Shown piece after piece: positions 61,640 to 64,000 of a stretch of DNA of 64,000 bases; position 1 is the first letter of the stretch, and each line of letters starts with the position of its first letter. The translations under genes were made by a program, and so were the position numbers. The stretch is from positions 604,063-668,062 of the forward strand of contig WBMV01004889.1 of the NCBI GenBank assembly GCA_013396655.1. Direction: 5' to 3'. Source of the stretch: Campylorhamphus procurvoides (Eukaryota; Chordata; Aves; Passeriformes; Dendrocolaptidae). The notes beneath the pieces are model-generated. The model was not told the origin of the DNA. It worked only from the letters and a program-made list of their open reading frames with translations, and did no database searches.

Positions 61640-64000
61640 AAACTTCAAATGCAGCCCTGTGGGTCCATCCAGGAAAGCAAGACAGCACACAGAAACCAGA
61701 TCACTTATAGCAGAGGAACAGCAGGACAATTCTTAGACAAAACACAGTATCTGGCCAGTTTTCTCAGGTGCTTCCCTCCCCACACTCCAGCATCCTCTCA
61801 CTCACTTTGGCCTCATCACCACACGGTGCAGCAAAACAGAAAGTTCGACAGGAACATCCTTGAGAGTCCACTTCACTATAGAAATAAATAATGTGCTTCC
61901 TCTAGACATGTCTCTCAGGAGGGAAGGATATTCCTCTGCTGAATAGAAACCAGGAAAACTTTGCAGGCAAACAGGTCCAAAGCTTTGTTTGGAGGTCCCA
62001 CCTGAACAACAGGTCAACGTCAAGTAACAATGAACTATGCAGAGATTTCAAAACCTGCGACTGAATATCCAGATCCATTCATCTGCTTCCTCCATAGGAC
62101 CCAAACTGTGAGGAGGGCCTTCGGTGCAAGATTAACCATAGACTTTATGCTCCTTTGGTACAGAGAGCTGCAGTGAGGCAGATGAGCACAAGCAAGCACA
62201 CACAAGGGATGAACGGAAAATACTGATTTACTACCAAAATTACTTTACACACACACACACACAGAGGGAATTCTCTCTCATATTGATGGGAATATCTTTC
62301 TCATAGTAATGAGAAATGGAAACATTCAACGGTTACACTTAGCTATCTGTAATTTACTTCCCTTATTTAAGGTTTTCTTTACGAAGAACTGAAGTTAAAA
62401 ACTTCCTTCATATGCTGTACTTCTGACGCTTGTGCTTTTTATTTAGTCCAACAGTTTTAAAAGAATGACACTGGAGCTTCCGCTTACTCTTTCAGCACTG
62501 GAACACAATTTTAATCAATACAACAGAGGAAGTAAATTGTGAATAAGTGCTTGTATTAATACATTTGCTACTAGTTTTGTCATTCTTCATTTTGCAGACA
62601 CCAAATTTCTCCCTATAAACACCTCTGTTTCTTCAAAAGCAGCTGGAAATTAATTATGCTATTTTTATTTTCTTATTAATTCATATGCTATAGTTCTGTA
62701 ATCAGTGCCTGGATCATGCTGTAATTTTGTGTACTTGTTTCAAAATACATTATGAGCACTTGATGACTGATGTTGAACACAGTGTATGAAAGGGAATCTC
62801 AAACAAATTAGAGGGAAGAAATACAAATAAAGACACTTTACTTAAATAAGAAAAATAACTACATATTCAAACAAAGAGGTAAACCCTGCAACTCACAAGT
62901 TTGTGGCACAGAGCTGTCACTGATTAGAGCTAAGACAGGCAAGTTTACACTATACAACATGAAATCTGGATAGAAAGAAACCTTTGCAAAGAGGAAGTAC
63001 ATCTGAAGCCAGACTTACCAATGAAGTGGAGGTGAAAATGCTACTTCTTTCCAAATCTATCATCTCTGACCACCTATTTGCAGTACATCAGAATGCTTTC
63101 TTTCCCTACCCAGATAACAAAATTGGGAAGCAAACATACTCAAACAAAATGGCTTATCATCTACCAAATGGCATTCTGACACTTCATGCTCTTCCACTCT
63201 CTTCACAATTATGTGAACTCTGCATGTTTCAGCAATGTCTCTCTCTACTCCCAGCAATTTCTACATTGCTCATCATCAGGTATGGGACAACCTATAAGCT
63301 TGTGTGTTGATCACTGAGTACAACAGGTGCATGATCCTGGCAGGACTATCTGCACATCAATAATTAAAAATAATGTGAAATCTACAGCTTTCCTGTGGAA
63401 TTACAGGCCACAGAGAACTTCAGGCAGCAGACCTGCAAAGGAGTGTACACTGCTGATGCAGCTCTGGTTCTGGCTTTTCGTTCAGGAATCCAGTTGCACA
63501 GTTGTAACTGCAAGATTGAGCTCTTCAGCCATTAGGACAAGACAAATTGATGTTCCTGTACTTCACCCCATGTAGCTTTAAAAGAAAAAAATAAAAAAAA
63601 TTCAGCATGATGTTGCTAACTGTAGTCATGATGTGGCTCAAAGATCACTTGTGGAAAGCAAATCAAAACATGGCCAACCACAAAAATGGCTTTTTCATCA
63701 ACCTGACAAAAAAGAGAAAAAGAGCAACTTCCTTCCAACTTCCACAAACAAATTTTAATGCAGAACATCACAGTGTTTCAACTCCAATGACTTTTGTGGA
63801 GTTACTTCACTCTGAAGAGGACGAAATGATGTAAGAATTCAAGTTCTTCTTCACACCTTCCATTCTCGCCCCATGTTTTCTTTAGCTGCATGTCCAAATT
63901 TCTCATGTCTCTCTTAAATACTGCTTTGACAACCACAGAAAAATGCATTCTCTCAGATACAGAAACAAAAAAACTAGGATTATTTGCTTCATAAAAGAAC
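61640..64000. other. AT-rich unique sequence to window end
   Basis: No recognised gene or repeat family beyond the AC microsatellite. A strong minus-strand donor at 63022 (TTCATTG|GTAAGTC) has no open frame reaching it. A 108-codon plus frame (62984-63310) has no domain. Confidence 0.45.
62247..62262 (+). repeat. (AC)8 microsatellite
   Basis: Eight perfect AC units, potentially polymorphic. Confidence 0.9.

Noticed and set aside
1..64000. Endogenous retrovirus or LTR element
   Set aside because: No polymerase or envelope frame, primer-binding site or paired long terminal repeats were recognised.
1..64000. Bacterial or phage accessory system, CRISPR or toxin module
   Set aside because: CR1 LINEs, low coding density, CpG depletion and splice-type signals show a vertebrate genome. 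No regularly spaced repeats or gene clusters exist.

Overview
This window reads as vertebrate nuclear DNA from a bird (or a close sauropsid). The best evidence is four CR1 LINE fragments carrying typical avian CR1 sequence, including the 3' octamer ATTCTATG and its complement. The rest is AT-rich, CpG-poor DNA with scattered microsatellites and no compact gene packing. No open reading frame exceeds about 172 codons and none carries a domain I recognise. There is no operon structure, rRNA, tRNA or CRISPR. It looks like intron and/or intergenic sequence of a large vertebrate locus. Exact species, chromosome and gene cannot be named from the sequence alone. Layout: 1-9 kb is mostly unique sequence with a 110-base polypurine tract (about 0.8 kb), a GC-rich CpG-poor block (1.96-2.63 kb), a plus-strand CR1 (5.40-5.66 kb) and a small CpG-enriched patch (7.37-7.58 kb). 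9.09-10.19 kb is an old, long CR1 lying on the minus strand. 10.2-37.4 kb is nearly featureless AT-rich sequence with one small CpG cluster near 21.2 kb and a perfect 22-base hairpin at 25.4 kb. 37.41-37.76 kb is another minus-strand CR1. 39.0-40.1 kb holds the only clear CpG island, with a CCAAT box, a GC box and a strong minus-strand splice donor. I read this as a promoter with a first exon transcribed toward lower coordinates. 40.1-64 kb returns to AT-rich unique DNA, with a signal-peptide-like candidate exon (plus, 55.0 kb), two ancient MIR-like SINE relics (56.2 and 56.8 kb), a CR1 (58.59-59.11 kb) and an Arg/Ser-rich candidate exon (minus, 61.5 kb). How it may work together: the island looks like a minus-strand promoter with a long first intron covering much or all of 1-39 kb. 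By eye the plus strand carries more A and C than T and G across most of the window, which also fits minus-strand transcription, but I did not count it. Several open segments flanked by good splice sites are listed as candidate exons. At least two equally good-looking splice-bounded segments turned out to be non-coding, so every candidate exon here has low confidence without RNA or cross-species support. I found no convincing undescribed system. The most useful leads are the island promoter and the two candidate exons at 55.0 and 61.5 kb.
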